From Gammaproteobacteria bacterium HGW-Gammaproteobacteria-13 (lineage in GTDB: Bacteria > Pseudomonadota > Gammaproteobacteria > Pseudomonadales > Pseudomonadaceae), in contig PGZH01000006.1 of the NCBI GenBank assembly GCA_002840155.1, forward strand, positions 186,001-250,000: a stretch of 64,000 nucleotides of DNA, read 5' to 3'. Each line of letters begins with the position of its first letter. Position 1 is the stretch's first letter. Below the pieces are notes generated by a model. The model ran no database searches, was not told the DNA's origin, and saw nothing but the letters and a program-made list of their open reading frames with translations. Positions 8,561-17,874 of this stretch are shown piece after piece. The translations under genes were made by a program, and so were the position numbers.

Positions 8561-9175
8561 ATGAAAACCCGCGACAGAATCCTCGAATGTGCCCTGCTGC
8601 TGTTCAACCAAAAGGGCGAGCCTAACGTCTCCACCCTGGAAATCGCCAACGAACTGGGCATCAGCCCCGGCAACCTGTACTACCACTTCCATGGCAAGGA
8701 ACCGCTGATTCTTGGCCTGTTCGAACACTTCCAGGCCGAACTGGCACCGCTGCTGACACCGCCGGAAGACGTGCAGCTGGATGTCGAAGACTACTGGCTG
8801 TTTCTGCACCTGATTGTCGAGCGCCTGGCCCACTACCGCTTCCTCTTTCAGGACCTGTCCAACCTGACCAGCCGCCTGCCCAAGCTGGAACGCGGCATGC
8901 GCCATTGGTTGAACAGCCTGAAACGTGCGTTGGCCGAACTCCTGGCGCAGCTGCATAGCCACGATCAACTGCAAAGCGACACCCAAACGCTCGGCCAGCT
9001 GGTCGAGCAGATCACCATGACCCTGCTGTTCTCCCTCGACTACCAGCGCATCATTGGTCGTGAAGGTGAAAGCCGCTTGGTGGTGTACCAGGTGATGATG
9101 CTGGTGGCCCCGCACCTAGCCGAAGAGTCGCGCTACGCCGCCGAACACCTGGCGCAGCGCTATCTGGAAGATTAA
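8561..9175 (+). CDS. phaD: PhaD, TetR-family regulator of pha genes
   Basis: This 204-residue protein has an N-terminal TetR helix-turn-helix at about residues 5-50 (RDRILECALLLFNQKGE, LEIANELGISPGNLYYHFHGKEPLI) and a C-terminal ligand domain. In P. putida PhaD activates the phaC1 and phaI promoters in response to a fatty-acid-derived ligand. The gene ends the phaC1ZC2D group and converges on phaF across a strong terminator. ATG 8561 gives the family N-terminus MKTRDRIL. Confidence 0.94.
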   Translation: MKTRDRILECALLLFNQKGEPNVSTLEIANELGISPGNLYYHFHGKEPLILGLFEHFQAELAPLLTPPEDVQLDVEDYWLFLHLIVERLAHYRFLFQDLSNLTSRLPKLERGMRHWLNSLKRALAELLAQLHSHDQLQSDTQTLGQLVEQITMTLLFSLDYQRIIGREGESRLVVYQVMMLVAPHLAEESRYAAEHLAQRYLED

Positions 9176-9187
9176 CCCGAACGCCTA

Positions 9188-9224
9188 AACGCAAACGCCC
9201 GGCACTAGGCCGGGCGTTTGCGTT
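9188..9224. terminator. Bidirectional rho-independent terminator between phaD and phaF
   Basis: A perfect 16-bp stem (AACGCAAACGCCCGGC and its complement) with loop ACTAG lies between the convergent phaD and phaF genes. The stem is GC-rich at the top with A/T ends on both sides, so it can serve both strands. Confidence 0.85.
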
Positions 9225-9238
9225 GACTGCTGCGCGTC

Positions 9239-10042
9239 TTACGACTGAGCGGCAGGTGTCACGGGTGCAGCAGGAGCAGCTACCGCAGCAGGTGCAGCAG
9301 CGGCCACCGGAGCAGCTGGCTTGGCTGGTGCAGGCTTGGCCGCAGCTTTGACTGCCGGTTTAGCGGCAGGCTTGGCTGCTGGTTTGGCAACCGGCTTGGC
9401 AGCAGGTTTAGCTGCTGGCTTAGCGGCAGCTTTGGCAACCGGCTTGGCAGCGGGTTTAGCAGCAGGCTTGGCTGCAGCTTTGGCTACCGGTTTAGCGGCA
9501 GGCTTGGCAGCAGGTTTCGCCGCTGGCTTAGCTGCAGCTTTGGCAACCGGCTTGGCAGCAGGTTTAGCGGCAGGCTTGGCAGCAACTTTCTTGACGGCAG
9601 GCTTAACCGAGCTCACCGATACACCGGTGAGTTTCTCGATCTGCTTGGTCAGGCTTTCGACTTTGGCGTTGAGCGCTTTCACTTCATTGCGGCTCGGTAC
9701 ACCGAGACGCGAAATGGCATTGTTCAGACGCTTGTCGAAGGCTTCTTCCAGCTCGCCCCACTTGCCAATAGCCTTGTCTTTGACTTCATCGACTTTCGAC
9801 TTGGCCGAGCCCACTGTGGAACCCACGGTGGACTTCACTGCGCCAACTTGTTTGTCGACTTCGGTCTTGGCTTGCTTTTCAGCTTTTTCGCCATCCTTGA
9901 CCAGCGTGTCGAACAGCTTGTTGCCGTCCTTGCTGACCTTGGAGTAGGCACCCAAACCAGCCAGCCAGATTTGACGCGAGTATTTTTCTACTTCGCCGAT
10001 CCAGGAAGTGGTTTGCTTTTCGGTTTTCTTTTTGACAGCCAT
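9239..10042 (-). CDS. phaF: PhaF, granule-associated phasin with histone H1-like tail
   Basis: This 267-residue protein has two parts. Residues 1-140 are the phasin domain (YSRQIWLAGLGAYSKVSKDG, then an amphipathic and coiled-coil stretch) that coats PHA granules. From about residue 150 the chain is AAKPAAKP/VAKAAAKP repeats like eukaryotic histone H1, which bind DNA non-specifically and help partition granules at division. The last 30 residues are Ala/Pro-rich. It is cotranscribed after phaI, 10 bases downstream. The repeats are prone to slippage, so tail length may vary between strains. Confidence 0.96.
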   Translation of the reverse strand: MAVKKKTEKQTTSWIGEVEKYSRQIWLAGLGAYSKVSKDGNKLFDTLVKDGEKAEKQAKTEVDKQVGAVKSTVGSTVGSAKSKVDEVKDKAIGKWGELEEAFDKRLNNAISRLGVPSRNEVKALNAKVESLTKQIEKLTGVSVSSVKPAVKKVAAKPAAKPAAKPVAKAAAKPAAKPAAKPAAKPVAKAAAKPAAKPAAKPVAKAAAKPAAKPAAKPVAKPAAKPAAKPAVKAAAKPAPAKPAAPVAAAAPAAVAAPAAPVTPAAQS

Positions 10043-10052
10043 CCTGCTCTCC

Positions 10053-10493
10053 TTACTTGGTACGCGCGACGTGCTCGAGCAACGCGCTCAGCTCATCCAG
10101 CTTAGCAGAGAGTGCTTCAACATCCTGCTTGGACGGGATACCAATGCGGTTCAGGGCGCTGGCAACACGGTTGTCGAAGGCTTTCTCGATCTTGTCGAGC
10201 TGCACTTCAAACTTGCCTTTAACGCTGCTGACGTTGCTGGTGACAGTGCTCTTAACGCTGTCGATCTGGCTGTTGGCGGCTTCAACTTGTTCGTTGACCA
10301 GTTTTTTGCCTTGTTTTTCAACGCCTTCGCCGCTCTTCACGAGTTCTTTGAAGTACTCGGAACCTTCCTGACCAGCTTTGGCGTAAGCGCCCAGACCAGC
10401 CAACCAGATTTTGCGGGCGTAAACTTTTGCGTCGCTCAGCACGCTGCTGGTTTCTTCAACGACGGCTTTCTTTTTAACGGCAACTTTCGACAT
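10053..10493 (-). CDS. phaI: PhaI, granule-associated phasin
   Basis: This 146-residue phasin shows the family signature ARKIWLAGLGAYAKAGQEG, shared with PhaF, then a long amphipathic helix and a leucine-zipper-like end (LSAKLDELSALLEHV). It coats PHA granules together with PhaF. The start MSKVAVKKK at 10493 is preceded by GAGGTG at a proper distance; an upstream in-frame start at 10505 adds four residues without support. In P. putida the phaIF promoter upstream is controlled by PhaD. Confidence 0.95.
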   Translation of the reverse strand: MSKVAVKKKAVVEETSSVLSDAKVYARKIWLAGLGAYAKAGQEGSEYFKELVKSGEGVEKQGKKLVNEQVEAANSQIDSVKSTVTSNVSSVKGKFEVQLDKIEKAFDNRVASALNRIGIPSKQDVEALSAKLDELSALLEHVARTK

Positions 10494-10590
10494 GGTGCAC
10501 CTCACTCTAAGTGTTTCGAGGAAACGCCCACGGAATGCAGGCTTAGGAGCACGGTATCGATGAAAATTAGAAACCGCATACTAAGCGTAG

Positions 10591-10764
10591 AAAAAATTGC
10601 CAGGAGCAATTTTTAACGTCGCGCAGCGACGGCCCACAGGGTGGTCGCCAGGGATGGCAGACCATCAAAAACTGCCGGGAGCAGTTTTTAACGTTGCGCA
10701 GCAACGGCCCGAAGGGTGGCCGCCATGGATGGCTGGCCATAAAAAATTGCCCAGGGCAATTTTA
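10591..10764. repeat. Tandem three-hairpin repeat, two full copies and one partial
   Basis: Copy 1 (10591-10666), copy 2 (10667-10740) and a partial third (10741-10764) share one layout: an A-run/TTGC stem/T-run hairpin, a CGTTGCGCAGCAACG hairpin, GGCCCGAAGGGT, and a GCCATGGATGGC hairpin. Compensating changes keep stems paired (GTCGCGCAGCGAC in copy 1, GTTGCGCAGCAAC in copy 2). Another copy lies at 39935-40024. The terminal TTGCCC/GGGCAA stem with flanking A and T runs at 10741-10764 can also terminate the leftward gene that ends at 10774. Confidence 0.75.
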
Positions 10765-10773
10765 AACAGCACC

Positions 10774-11052
10774 TCACGCCTGCAGATTCTTATCCAGCAC
10801 TTCTTCAATTTCGCGCTTGATGCTGCTGCTCATTGCCGACAACAACAGTCCCAGGCTGAGCTGCACACGCACGCTGTGCTCATGCACCTCAATACGCCCA
10901 TCCGCGCCGCTACGCTTGAACTCCAGGTTGTCGCCATTCCAGCGGTAGCGCACGTCGTATTCGCGGGCCAGACGCTCGGCCAGTTGCTCGGCTTTCTCCC
11001 GGGCAACTTCGCGCCCCAGGGAGTGGGGACGTTCTACGGTAATCTTGGCCAT
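10774..11052 (-). CDS. Polyhydroxyalkanoic acid system family protein
   Basis: This 92-residue protein belongs to the small family found beside pha granule genes in Pseudomonas (PHA_gran_rgn type). It starts MAKITVERPHSLGREVAREKAEQ, then has a beta-rich middle (YRWNGDNLEFKRSG) and an amphipathic C-terminal helix. The exact role is unknown; granule formation or regulation is assumed from context. It is transcribed leftwards toward phaI, with three-hairpin repeats between, the first of which could act as its terminator. GGAGAAATGCC precedes the ATG. Confidence 0.85.
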   Translation of the reverse strand: MAKITVERPHSLGREVAREKAEQLAERLAREYDVRYRWNGDNLEFKRSGADGRIEVHEHSVRVQLSLGLLLSAMSSSIKREIEEVLDKNLQA

Positions 11053-11260
11053 GGCATTTCTCCTCGCCCGTTAACTGCGACCTTAGGTCGCTGCGACTAT
11101 AGCAAGGCTGCGCGTGGCAGGCTGCAGCCGCGTCAGCCAGCCACCAGCCGAGCCCTGCTAAAGGTTGACTGGAAGCGTGCAGCTTGAAGCCCATGGCGAC
11201 CTTTTAGGTTTAGAATGGCCGCCACTTTGATTCCGCCTCTCTGTTAAGGGAAAGGGCAAG

Positions 11261-12031
11261 ATGAACGATCCGCGCAAGAGCAGCGACAGCGAACCCACCA
11301 CGCACTTTGGTTTCCAGAGCGTGCCGGAAAGCCAGAAGGCGGAAAAAGTCGCCGAAGTCTTTCACTCGGTCGCGGCCAAGTACGACCTGATGAACGATGT
11401 GCTGTCGGGCGGCATGCACCGCTTGTGGAAGCGCTTCACCATCGAACTGTCTGGCGTGCGCAGCGGTAATCGGGTACTGGATATTGCTGGCGGCACCGGC
11501 GACCTGACCCGCAAGTTCTCCAGCCTGGTCGGTCCGACAGGCGAAGTGGTGCTGGCTGACATCAACGAATCGATGCTGCGCGTCGGCCGTGATCGCCTGC
11601 TCGACAAGGGCGTGGCCGGCAACGTCAGCTTTGTTCAAGCCGATGCAGAAAAACTGCCGTTCCCGGACAACCATTTCGACGTGGTGACCATCGCCTTCGG
11701 CCTGCGCAACGTGACGCATAAAGAAGACGCCATCCGCTCGATGCTGCGCGTGCTCAAGCCCGGCGGTCGCCTGCTGATTCTGGAGTTCTCCAAGCCCTCC
11801 AGCCCGTTGCTGTCGAAGTTCTACGACGCCTACTCGTTCAAGTTCATGCCGCTGGCCGGCAAGCTGATCACCAACGACGCCGAAAGCTACCGCTACCTGG
11901 CCGAGTCGATCCGCATGCACCCGGATCAGGACACCCTCAAGGCGATGATGGTTGAAGCCGGTTTCGAGCGCGTGACCTTCCACAATATGACCGGCGGCAT
12001 CGTCGCCCTGCACCGCGGCATCAAGCCCTGA
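11261..12031 (+). CDS. ubiE: UbiE, ubiquinone/menaquinone C-methyltransferase
   Basis: This 256-residue class I SAM-dependent methyltransferase adds the ring C-methyl group in ubiquinone biosynthesis. It shows the SAM-binding motif [11 protein letters not shown] near residue 75, the UbiE signature [18 protein letters not shown] near 45-62, and the post-motif [17 protein letters not shown] stands before ATG 11261. Its TGA overlaps the ATG of ubiJ by one base, so ubiE-ubiJ-ubiB form one tightly packed operon. Confidence 0.97.
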   Translation: MNDPRKSSDSEPTTHFGFQSVPESQKAEKVAEVFHSVAAKYDLMNDVLSGGMHRLWKRFTIELSGVRSGNRVLDIAGGTGDLTRKFSSLVGPTGEVVLADINESMLRVGRDRLLDKGVAGNVSFVQADAEKLPFPDNHFDVVTIAFGLRNVTHKEDAIRSMLRVLKPGGRLLILEFSKPSSPLLSKFYDAYSFKFMPLAGKLITNDAESYRYLAESIRMHPDQDTLKAMMVEAGFERVTFHNMTGGIVALHRGIKP

Positions 12032-12648
12032 TGCTGCTGACCGGGCTACTGGCCGGCGTCGAACTCGGCCTCAATCGCGTATTGACCATGGACAGCACCG
12101 CGCTGCCGCGCCTGGCACGCTTGAGCGGTCGGGTGATTGCCGTCGAGTGCGCCGCGCCGAATCTGCAGCTGTTTATCCTGCCCAGCGCCAGTGGTCTGCA
12201 ACTGGCCGCGCAGTGGGCGGGCGACGCGGATTGCCACTTGCGCGCACCCGCCGCAAGCCTGTTGCGCCTGGCCACCAGCAAAGACAAAACCAGCATCCTG
12301 CACAGCCCGGACGTCAGCCTGGATGGCGACAGCGCCGCCCTGTTGGAGCTGGCCGGAATCCTTCAAGACCTGGAGCTGGACTGGGAATATGAATTGTCGC
12401 GCTGGCTCGGCCCAGTCGGCAGCCAGCTGCTCGGTGGCCATCTGCGCAGCCGGGTGAACTGGAGCAGCCAAGCCCTCGACAGCCTGCGCCTGAACCTGGC
12501 CGATTACCTCAGTGAAGAATCCCGCAGCCTGGTCGGCCAGCGCGAAGCCGATGCGCGCTTCGCCGAACTGGACCACCTCAAGCTATCCCTCGACCGACTC
12601 GACGCGCGCATCGAGCGCCTCGCCCAACGCCATAAGCCCATCGCATGA
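12031..12648 (+). CDS. ubiJ: UbiJ, SCP2-like ubiquinone biosynthesis accessory factor
   Basis: This 205-residue protein has an N-terminal SCP2 lipid-binding domain (about residues 15-110) and a C-terminal coiled coil ending [18 protein letters not shown]. In E. coli UbiJ with UbiK scaffolds the soluble Ubi complex that handles the greasy intermediates of ubiquinone synthesis. It sits between ubiE and ubiB, overlapping both by a few bases (ATG at 12031 inside TGATG; ubiB begins at 12645). The sequence diverges among gammaproteobacteria, so position adds much to the call. Confidence 0.88.
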   Translation: MLLTGLLAGVELGLNRVLTMDSTALPRLARLSGRVIAVECAAPNLQLFILPSASGLQLAAQWAGDADCHLRAPAASLLRLATSKDKTSILHSPDVSLDGDSAALLELAGILQDLELDWEYELSRWLGPVGSQLLGGHLRSRVNWSSQALDSLRLNLADYLSEESRSLVGQREADARFAELDHLKLSLDRLDARIERLAQRHKPIA

Positions 12649-14234
12649 AGCTGCTTGCCGTTCGTCGTCTGTTGCGTATCCAGCGCGTAGTCATCCGCTA
12701 CCAGCTGGACGACCTGTTATTCGCCCTGCCGCTGCCCTTCTGGGCACGCGCGCTGCGTTATGTATTGCCCTGGCGCTGGCTGCCACGCCGCGACTTGCTG
12801 CTGTCGCGCGGTGCACGCTTGCGTCTGGCGTTGGAGGAACTGGGGCCGATCTTTATCAAGTTCGGCCAGCTGCTTTCCACCCGCCGCGACCTGCTGCCAA
12901 CCGATATCGCCGATGAGCTGGCCAAGCTGCAGGATCAGGTACCGCCCTTCGATCCGGCCAAGGCGCTGGCGCTGATCGAATCCCAGCTGGGTGCCAAGGT
13001 CGGTGAAGTGTTTGCCCGCTTTGATACGCAGCCGCTGGCCTCGGCCTCCGTCGCCCAGGTGCATGCCGCGCAGCTGAAAAGCGGCGAAGAGGTGGTGGTC
13101 AAGGTCATCCGCCCGGGTCTGAAACCGGTGATCGAACAGGACATCGCCTGGCTATTCCTGCTCGCCAAACTGGCCGAGCGCGCCTCCACAGACGCGCGCC
13201 GGCTACGCCCGGTGGAAGTGGTCAGCGATTACGAAAAGACCATTTACGACGAGCTCGACCTGCTGCGCGAAGCGGCCAACGCCAGCCAGCTGCGGCGCAA
13301 CTTTGAAGGCTCGCCGCTGCTCTATGTGCCGCAGGTGTACTGGGACTATTGCCGGCCGAAAGTGCTGGTGATGGAGCGTATCTACGGCATTCAGGTCACC
13401 GACCTGGACACCCTGGCCGACCAGCGCACCGACATGAAACTGCTGGCCGAGCGCGGCGTGGAGATTTTCTTCACCCAGGTGTTCCGCGACAGCTTCTTCC
13501 ACGCCGACATGCACCCCGGCAATATCTTCGTCAGCACGCGCACACCGTGGAATCCGCAGTACATTGCCATCGACTGCGGCATCATCGGCAGCCTCACCGC
13601 CGAAGATCAGGACTACCTGGCGCGCAACCTGATCGCCTTCTTCAAGCGCGATTACCGCCGCGTGGCGCAGCTGCATATCGACTCGGGCTGGGTGCCGGCG
13701 GAAACCAAGATCAATGATTTCGAGGCGGCAATCCGCACGGTGTGCGAGCCAATCTTCGAAAAGCCGCTGAAAGACATCTCCTTCGGCCAGGTGCTGCTGC
13801 GCCTGTTCCAGACCGCGCGACGCTTCAATATGGAAGTGCAGCCGCAGCTGGTGCTGCTACAGAAGACTCTGCTGAATATCGAAGGCCTGGGCCGCCAGCT
13901 GTACCCGGACCTCGATCTGTGGAGCACCGCGCAGCCGTTTCTCGAACGCTGGATGCGCGAGCGCATCAGCCCGCTGCACCTGCTGCGCAACCTGCAACTG
14001 CAGGCCGAGCAGGTGCCTCACCTGTCGCAGATCGCCCGCGAGACCCTGGAGCGTCTCAACCAGCAGCCGACCAATCGCCAGGAACAGCCTGCGTCCCGCC
14101 GCCAATGGCCGGCGCGCCTGCTCGGTGCGGCGCTGATCGCTGGCGCGGCTACACAAGGCCTGGCATTGAGCCTGATCGCCTGGCCGAGCTGGCTGATGCT
14201 CGCCGGCGGCCTCTATCTGGTGCTGCGCCGATAG
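12645..14234 (+). CDS. ubiB: UbiB, ABC1/ADCK-type kinase-like ubiquinone factor
   Basis: This 529-residue protein-kinase-like protein of the UbiB/COQ8 family is needed for ubiquinone synthesis and is thought to help extract lipid precursors from the membrane. It shows the invariant KFGQLLSTR motif of this family near residue 70, the Ala-rich loop ASVAQVHAA, the catalytic-type HADMHPGNI and the metal-binding IDCGIIGSL. Two C-terminal membrane segments follow ([17 protein letters not shown] and [13 protein letters not shown]). ATG 12645 overlaps the ubiJ end by four bases. Confidence 0.96.
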   Translation: MKLLAVRRLLRIQRVVIRYQLDDLLFALPLPFWARALRYVLPWRWLPRRDLLLSRGARLRLALEELGPIFIKFGQLLSTRRDLLPTDIADELAKLQDQVPPFDPAKALALIESQLGAKVGEVFARFDTQPLASASVAQVHAAQLKSGEEVVVKVIRPGLKPVIEQDIAWLFLLAKLAERASTDARRLRPVEVVSDYEKTIYDELDLLREAANASQLRRNFEGSPLLYVPQVYWDYCRPKVLVMERIYGIQVTDLDTLADQRTDMKLLAERGVEIFFTQVFRDSFFHADMHPGNIFVSTRTPWNPQYIAIDCGIIGSLTAEDQDYLARNLIAFFKRDYRRVAQLHIDSGWVPAETKINDFEAAIRTVCEPIFEKPLKDISFGQVLLRLFQTARRFNMEVQPQLVLLQKTLLNIEGLGRQLYPDLDLWSTAQPFLERWMRERISPLHLLRNLQLQAEQVPHLSQIARETLERLNQQPTNRQEQPASRRQWPARLLGAALIAGAATQGLALSLIAWPSWLMLAGGLYLVLRR

Positions 14235-14301
14235 CCACACCGGGTGCGCACTGGCACACTAGCTTTCTGAATCAAGCAGCCCGAGATGGGCGGATAGCGC
14301 A

Positions 14302-14703
14302 ATGACTGACTGGCTCGACGAAATCAACTGGAACGCGGACGGCCTGGTGCCGGCCATCGCCCAGGACCACAAAACCGGCCGCGTGCTGATGATGGCCTGG
14401 ATGAACCGCGAGGCCCTGACCCTGACCGCCGCCGAGCAGCGTGCCATCTACTGGTCGCGCTCGCGTGGCAAGCTGTGGCGCAAGGGTGAAGAATCCGGCC
14501 ATGTGCAGAAGCTGCACGAGCTGCGCCTGGATTGCGACGCCGACGTGATCATCCTGATGGTCGAGCAACTGGGCGGCATCGCCTGCCATACCGGTCGCGA
14601 GAGCTGCTTCTACCGGGTATACGACAACGCCGAGTGGAAGACCGTCGACGCGGTGCTCAAAGACCCGCACGCCATCTATGCCGCAGGACACAACCATGAG
14701 TAG
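14302..14703 (+). CDS. hisI: HisI, phosphoribosyl-AMP cyclohydrolase
   Basis: This 133-residue enzyme of histidine biosynthesis opens the adenine ring of phosphoribosyl-AMP. The family features are WMNREAL near residue 33, [18 protein letters not shown], the metal-binding [12 protein letters not shown] with three acidic/Cys ligands, and [12 protein letters not shown] at 94-105. It is the single-function form, separate from HisE as in other Pseudomonas. hisE overlaps its end by 8 bases, so the two are translationally coupled. A 67-bp gap separates it from ubiB. Confidence 0.97.
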   Translation: MTDWLDEINWNADGLVPAIAQDHKTGRVLMMAWMNREALTLTAAEQRAIYWSRSRGKLWRKGEESGHVQKLHELRLDCDADVIILMVEQLGGIACHTGRESCFYRVYDNAEWKTVDAVLKDPHAIYAAGHNHE

Positions 14704-15043
14704 CGCGGACATGACCGACACCCTGAGCCGCCTGGCCGAAGTGCTGGAGTCGCGCAAAGGCGCAGCCGCCGACAGTTCCTATGTCGCCAGCCTGTACCAC
14801 AAGGGCCTGAACAAGATTCTGGAAAAGGTCGGTGAAGAATCGGTGGAAACCATCCTCGCCGCCAAGGATGCTGCCGTCAGCGGTGACTGCAGCGATGTGA
14901 TTTATGAAACCGCCGACCTGTGGTTCCACAGCCTGGTCATGCTCGCCGCCCTCGGCCAGCACCCCCAGGCGGTACTGGACGAACTAGACCGGCGTTTTGG
15001 CTTGTCCGGGCATGCGGAAAAGGCTGCGCGCGCACAAGACTGA
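14696..15043 (+). CDS. hisE: HisE, phosphoribosyl-ATP pyrophosphatase
   Basis: This 115-residue all-alpha NTP pyrophosphohydrolase acts one step before HisI. The motifs [21 protein letters not shown] and [18 protein letters not shown] (the EExxE and ExxD metal sites of the MazG-like fold) are intact. ATG 14696 is chosen because AGGA stands seven bases before it; MTDTL at 14711 is an alternative that equals the annotated start in some species. The start at 14696 overlaps the end of hisI. Confidence 0.95.
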   Translation: MSSADMTDTLSRLAEVLESRKGAAADSSYVASLYHKGLNKILEKVGEESVETILAAKDAAVSGDCSDVIYETADLWFHSLVMLAALGQHPQAVLDELDRRFGLSGHAEKAARAQD

Positions 15044-15071
15044 TTAACCCTTAAATTACGGAGTACGCGTT

Positions 15072-15302
15072 ATGGGATTCGGTGGCATTAGCATCTGGCA
15101 ACTCCTGATCGTCCTGCTGATCGTGGTCATGCTGTTCGGCACCAAGCGCCTCAAGGGCCTCGGCTCGGATCTGGGCGATGCGATCAAGGGCTTCAAGAAG
15201 TCCATGGGCAACGAAGAAGACAAACCTGCCGTGGAAGAACCCAAAGGCCAGACCATTGACGCCCAGGCGCGCAAGGTCGAAGAGCCGACGAAAAAAGACT
15301 AA
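15072..15302 (+). CDS. tatA: TatA, twin-arginine translocase pore subunit
   Basis: This 76-residue protein has one N-terminal membrane helix ([20 protein letters not shown]), the FGTKRL hinge, an amphipathic helix ([15 protein letters not shown]) and a charged tail. TatA oligomers form the size-adjustable path for folded proteins exported with a twin-arginine signal. Sequence before ATG 15072 (TTACGGAGTACGCGTT) gives a good ribosome site. tatB begins three bases after its stop. Confidence 0.96.
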   Translation: MGFGGISIWQLLIVLLIVVMLFGTKRLKGLGSDLGDAIKGFKKSMGNEEDKPAVEEPKGQTIDAQARKVEEPTKKD

Positions 15303-15305
15303 GCC

Positions 15306-15659
15306 ATGTTCGATATCGGCTTTACCGAGCTGCTGCTGATCGCGGTGGTCGCCCTGGTGGTGCTGGGGCCTGATCGCCTGCCCGGCGCAGTGCGCACGGC
15401 CGGTTTGTGGATCGGCCGGATCAAACGCAGCTTCAGTGCGATCAAGGCTGAAGTCGAGCGCGAGATCGGCGCGGATGAAATCCGCCGCCAACTGCATAAC
15501 GAGCAGATCCTCGAGCTGGAGCGGGAAATGAACGCGATGAAGCAAAGCCTCAACGCGCCGCTCAGCACCATCACCGAACCGAGCCCTGCCACCCCCCCAG
15601 CAGCAGAGTCGGCCGCCGCGACTGATAGCACCCGCCAGGATAAAAGCCCGCAGCCATGA
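15306..15659 (+). CDS. tatB: TatB, twin-arginine translocase receptor subunit
   Basis: This 117-residue protein begins [20 protein letters not shown], with the Glu in the membrane helix typical of TatB, followed by [15 protein letters not shown], a long amphipathic helix and a Pro/Ala-rich tail. It forms the signal-peptide receptor with TatC. The last codons overlap tatC (ATGA, 15656-15659), so the two are coupled. Confidence 0.95.
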   Translation: MFDIGFTELLLIAVVALVVLGPDRLPGAVRTAGLWIGRIKRSFSAIKAEVEREIGADEIRRQLHNEQILELEREMNAMKQSLNAPLSTITEPSPATPPAAESAAATDSTRQDKSPQP

Positions 15660-16459
15660 GCCAACGACCGGACAGCGATCAGGAAATGCCCCTGGTCTCC
15701 CACCTGACCGAACTGCGCACGCGCCTGCTGCGTATTGTCGGCGCCGTCCTGCTGCTGTTCGCCGGACTGTTCTATTTCTCCCAGGACATCTACGCGCTGG
15801 TCGCCGCGCCGCTGCGTGCCTACCTGCCCGAAGGCGCGACGATGATCGCCACCGGGGTGGCCTCGCCGTTCCTTACGCCGTTCAAGCTGACGCTGATGGT
15901 TGCGCTGTTTTTGGCCATCCCGATCATCCTGCATCAGATCTGGGGCTTTATCGCACCGGGGCTGTACAAGCACGAGAAGCGCATTGCCATACCACTGCTG
16001 ATCTCCAGCATTCTGCTGTTCTACGCCGGCATGGCCTTCGCCTACTTCGTGGTGTTCCCGATCATGTTCGGCTTCTTCGCCAGCGTGACCCCGGAAGGCG
16101 TGGCGATGATGACCGACATCGGTCAGTACCTGGATTTCGTTCTGACCCTATTCTTCGCCTTCGGCGTGGCGTTCGAGATCCCGATTGCCACCTTTCTGCT
16201 GATCTGGATCGGCGTTGTCGACGTTGCCACCCTGCGCAAAAGCCGGCCTTATGTGGTAGTCGGCTGCTTTGTCGTCGGCATGGTGCTAACCCCACCGGAC
16301 GTGTTCTCGCAAACCCTGCTGGCCGTGCCCATGTGGCTGCTGTTCGAAGCCGGCCTGCTCTGCGGCAGCCTGGTCAAACGCCGCGCCGAACAGGACACGG
16401 CGGCTGCAGCCGAAAGCGACAGCCCCTCCAACGACCAGCCGCCCGCCGCGCAACCGTGA
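15656..16459 (+). CDS. tatC: TatC, twin-arginine translocase core subunit
   Basis: This 267-residue integral membrane protein has six helices. It shows the N-terminal [16 protein letters not shown] signature (the SHLxELRxR motif that binds the twin-arginine signal), the periplasmic-loop motif [11 protein letters not shown], and [12 protein letters not shown]. The C-terminal tail is polar and not conserved. The Tat system will export, among others, cofactor enzymes. The rsmE GTG overlaps the TatC stop. Confidence 0.97.
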   Translation: MSQRPDSDQEMPLVSHLTELRTRLLRIVGAVLLLFAGLFYFSQDIYALVAAPLRAYLPEGATMIATGVASPFLTPFKLTLMVALFLAIPIILHQIWGFIAPGLYKHEKRIAIPLLISSILLFYAGMAFAYFVVFPIMFGFFASVTPEGVAMMTDIGQYLDFVLTLFFAFGVAFEIPIATFLLIWIGVVDVATLRKSRPYVVVGCFVVGMVLTPPDVFSQTLLAVPMWLLFEAGLLCGSLVKRRAEQDTAAAAESDSPSNDQPPAAQP

Positions 16460-17163
16460 ACCTGCTGCTGCTGGAAGACGGCGACTTTATCGCCGCCGAC
16501 CGCGTGCTGCTTAGCGGCCGCCGCCTCAAGCACCTGCATGAAGTGCACCGCGCCGAAGCGGGCGACAGCCTGCGCGTCGGCCGCCTGAATGGCTTGATGG
16601 GCAGTGGCCAGCTGCTGCGCCTGGACGCCGACCAGGCCGAGCTTGCCGTGCAGCTCGACCAGCCTCCGCCTGAGAAACTGCCACTGACCCTGCTGCTCGC
16701 CCTGCCTAGACCAAAGATGCTGCGCCGCGTGCTGCAAACCGTCAGCAGCATGGGTGTGCCTCGGCTGATTCTGCTGAACAGCTACCGGGTGGAAAAAAGC
16801 TTCTGGCAGACGCCCTTCCTCGAACCCGCAGCGATTCGCGAACAGCTGATTCTCGGCCTGGAACAGGCCCGCGATACCGTGCTGCCGGAAGTGATTATCG
16901 AAAAGCGCTTTAAGCCCTTTGTCGAAGACCAGCTGCCTGGCATCGCAGCCGGCACAGTGGGCTTGGTCGGCCATCCCGGCGACTTCCCAGCCTGCCCACG
17001 GGCAGTCGAACAGGCCGTGACACTCGCCATCGGCCCGGAAGGCGGCTGGATTCCCTACGAAGTGGAAAAGCTTGCCGAAGCCGGCCTGCAACCGGTGCAA
17101 CTGGGTGCGCGGATTCTGCGGGTAGAAACCGCGGTGACGGCCTTGTTGGCGCGCTTGTTCTAG
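16456..17163 (+). CDS. rsmE: RsmE, 16S rRNA m3U1498 methyltransferase
   Basis: This 235-residue SPOUT-class enzyme methylates U1498 in the decoding centre of 16S rRNA. The N-terminal PUA-like domain (about 1-70) includes [17 protein letters not shown]. The knotted SPOUT domain carries [28 protein letters not shown] and [14 protein letters not shown], which make the SAM pocket. The GTG at 16456 overlaps the tatC stop and gives [11 protein letters not shown], the family N-terminus; in-frame codons further upstream lie inside tatC and are rejected. Confidence 0.95.
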   Translation: MNLLLLEDGDFIAADRVLLSGRRLKHLHEVHRAEAGDSLRVGRLNGLMGSGQLLRLDADQAELAVQLDQPPPEKLPLTLLLALPRPKMLRRVLQTVSSMGVPRLILLNSYRVEKSFWQTPFLEPAAIREQLILGLEQARDTVLPEVIIEKRFKPFVEDQLPGIAAGTVGLVGHPGDFPACPRAVEQAVTLAIGPEGGWIPYEVEKLAEAGLQPVQLGARILRVETAVTALLARLF

Positions 17164-17178
17164 CCTCAAAGCACCTTG

Positions 17179-17234
17179 CCGTAGCCCGGATGTAATCCGG
17201 GACCACGTATTCCCGGATTACATCCGGGCTACGG
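17179..17234. repeat. REP palindrome with perfect 24-bp stem
   Basis: Arms 17179-17202 and 17211-17234 are perfect inverted copies (core GTAGCCCGGATGTAATCCGGGA) with an 8-base loop. It is the same family as 3019-3043. It lies between the convergent rsmE and HxlR genes and probably also ends transcription. Confidence 0.8.
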
Positions 17235-17279
17235 GCTTTCTGCGGCCTGCCTGGCGTGCCAATGTGCAGGCAATAGCCC

Positions 17280-17349
17280 GTAGGGTGGATGGCGCCGTAT
17301 CCATCCACCAACTCACGATGGTGGATGGGAAAAGCGTCATCCACCCTAC
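17280..17349. repeat. Nested REP palindrome overlapping the HxlR stop codon
   Basis: The outer arms GTAGGGTGGATG (17280-17291) and CATCCACCCTAC (17338-17349) enclose inner arms CCATCCACC/GGTGGATGG, a cruciform-capable unit. The right arm contains the stop codon of the leftward HxlR gene (17346-17348). A shorter relative lies at 26392-26417. Confidence 0.75.
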
Positions 17350-17840
17350 ACAACCTGCTTTTCGTGCCAATGCGCCGGCAGTAGCTGGCCCTTGAGCGCA
17401 GGCGCTTCCTCCAGCTGGACATCCTTCGGCTGCAGCGACTCACCACAATCGGAACACACCAGTACGCCATGCATAGGCCTGCCGCAACTGCGGTGAATAT
17501 GCCGAATCGGCGCGCCTTCCGCACCGCTCATATGCCGGTCACCCCAATGCACCAGCGCCATGATGACGGGATACAGGTCGCGGCCCTTGGCGCTCAGGCA
17601 GTACTCCTCGCGCAGCGGCCGCTGCTGATAGACCACCTTGTCCAGCACCCCAGCCTCCACCAGCTTTTTCAGGCGCTCGGCCAGCACATGGCGGGTAATC
17701 CCCAGGCGCTTCTCGAACTCGTCGAAACGACGAATACCGAGAAAACTCTCGCGCAGCACCAGCAACGTCCAGCGATCCCCCACCACCGATAACGTGCGAG
17801 CCAAGGAACAGGGTTGCTGCTCAAGTTCTTCCCAACGCAT
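17346..17840 (-). CDS. HxlR-family transcriptional regulator
   Basis: This 164-residue winged-helix protein of the HxlR family has CSLARTLSVVGDRWTLLVLRE (with the Cys at its start often used for redox sensing), FDEFEKRLGITRHVLAERLKKL (recognition helix), the wing YQQRPLREEYCLSAKGRDLYPV, and a C-terminal extension with CSDCGESL. Such regulators answer to aldehydes, quinones or oxidants. It is divergent from a short-chain dehydrogenase, and two identical operator-like repeats lie in between, so it probably represses that operon and itself. Confidence 0.9.
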   Translation of the reverse strand: MRWEELEQQPCSLARTLSVVGDRWTLLVLRESFLGIRRFDEFEKRLGITRHVLAERLKKLVEAGVLDKVVYQQRPLREEYCLSAKGRDLYPVIMALVHWGDRHMSGAEGAPIRHIHRSCGRPMHGVLVCSDCGESLQPKDVQLEEAPALKGQLLPAHWHEKQVV

Positions 17841-17874
17841 AAGCCAGTCTCCAACCGCAATGGCTCACCATAGC

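Noticed and set aside
9321..9947. Gly/Ala/Leu repeat protein opposite phaF, and a possible tandem-repeat array
   Set aside because: It is only the mirror of the Ala-Lys-Pro repeats of PhaF.
17164..17349. CRISPR-like or tandem repeat array
   Set aside because: The repeats are inverted palindromes without regular spacers; they fit REP elements.
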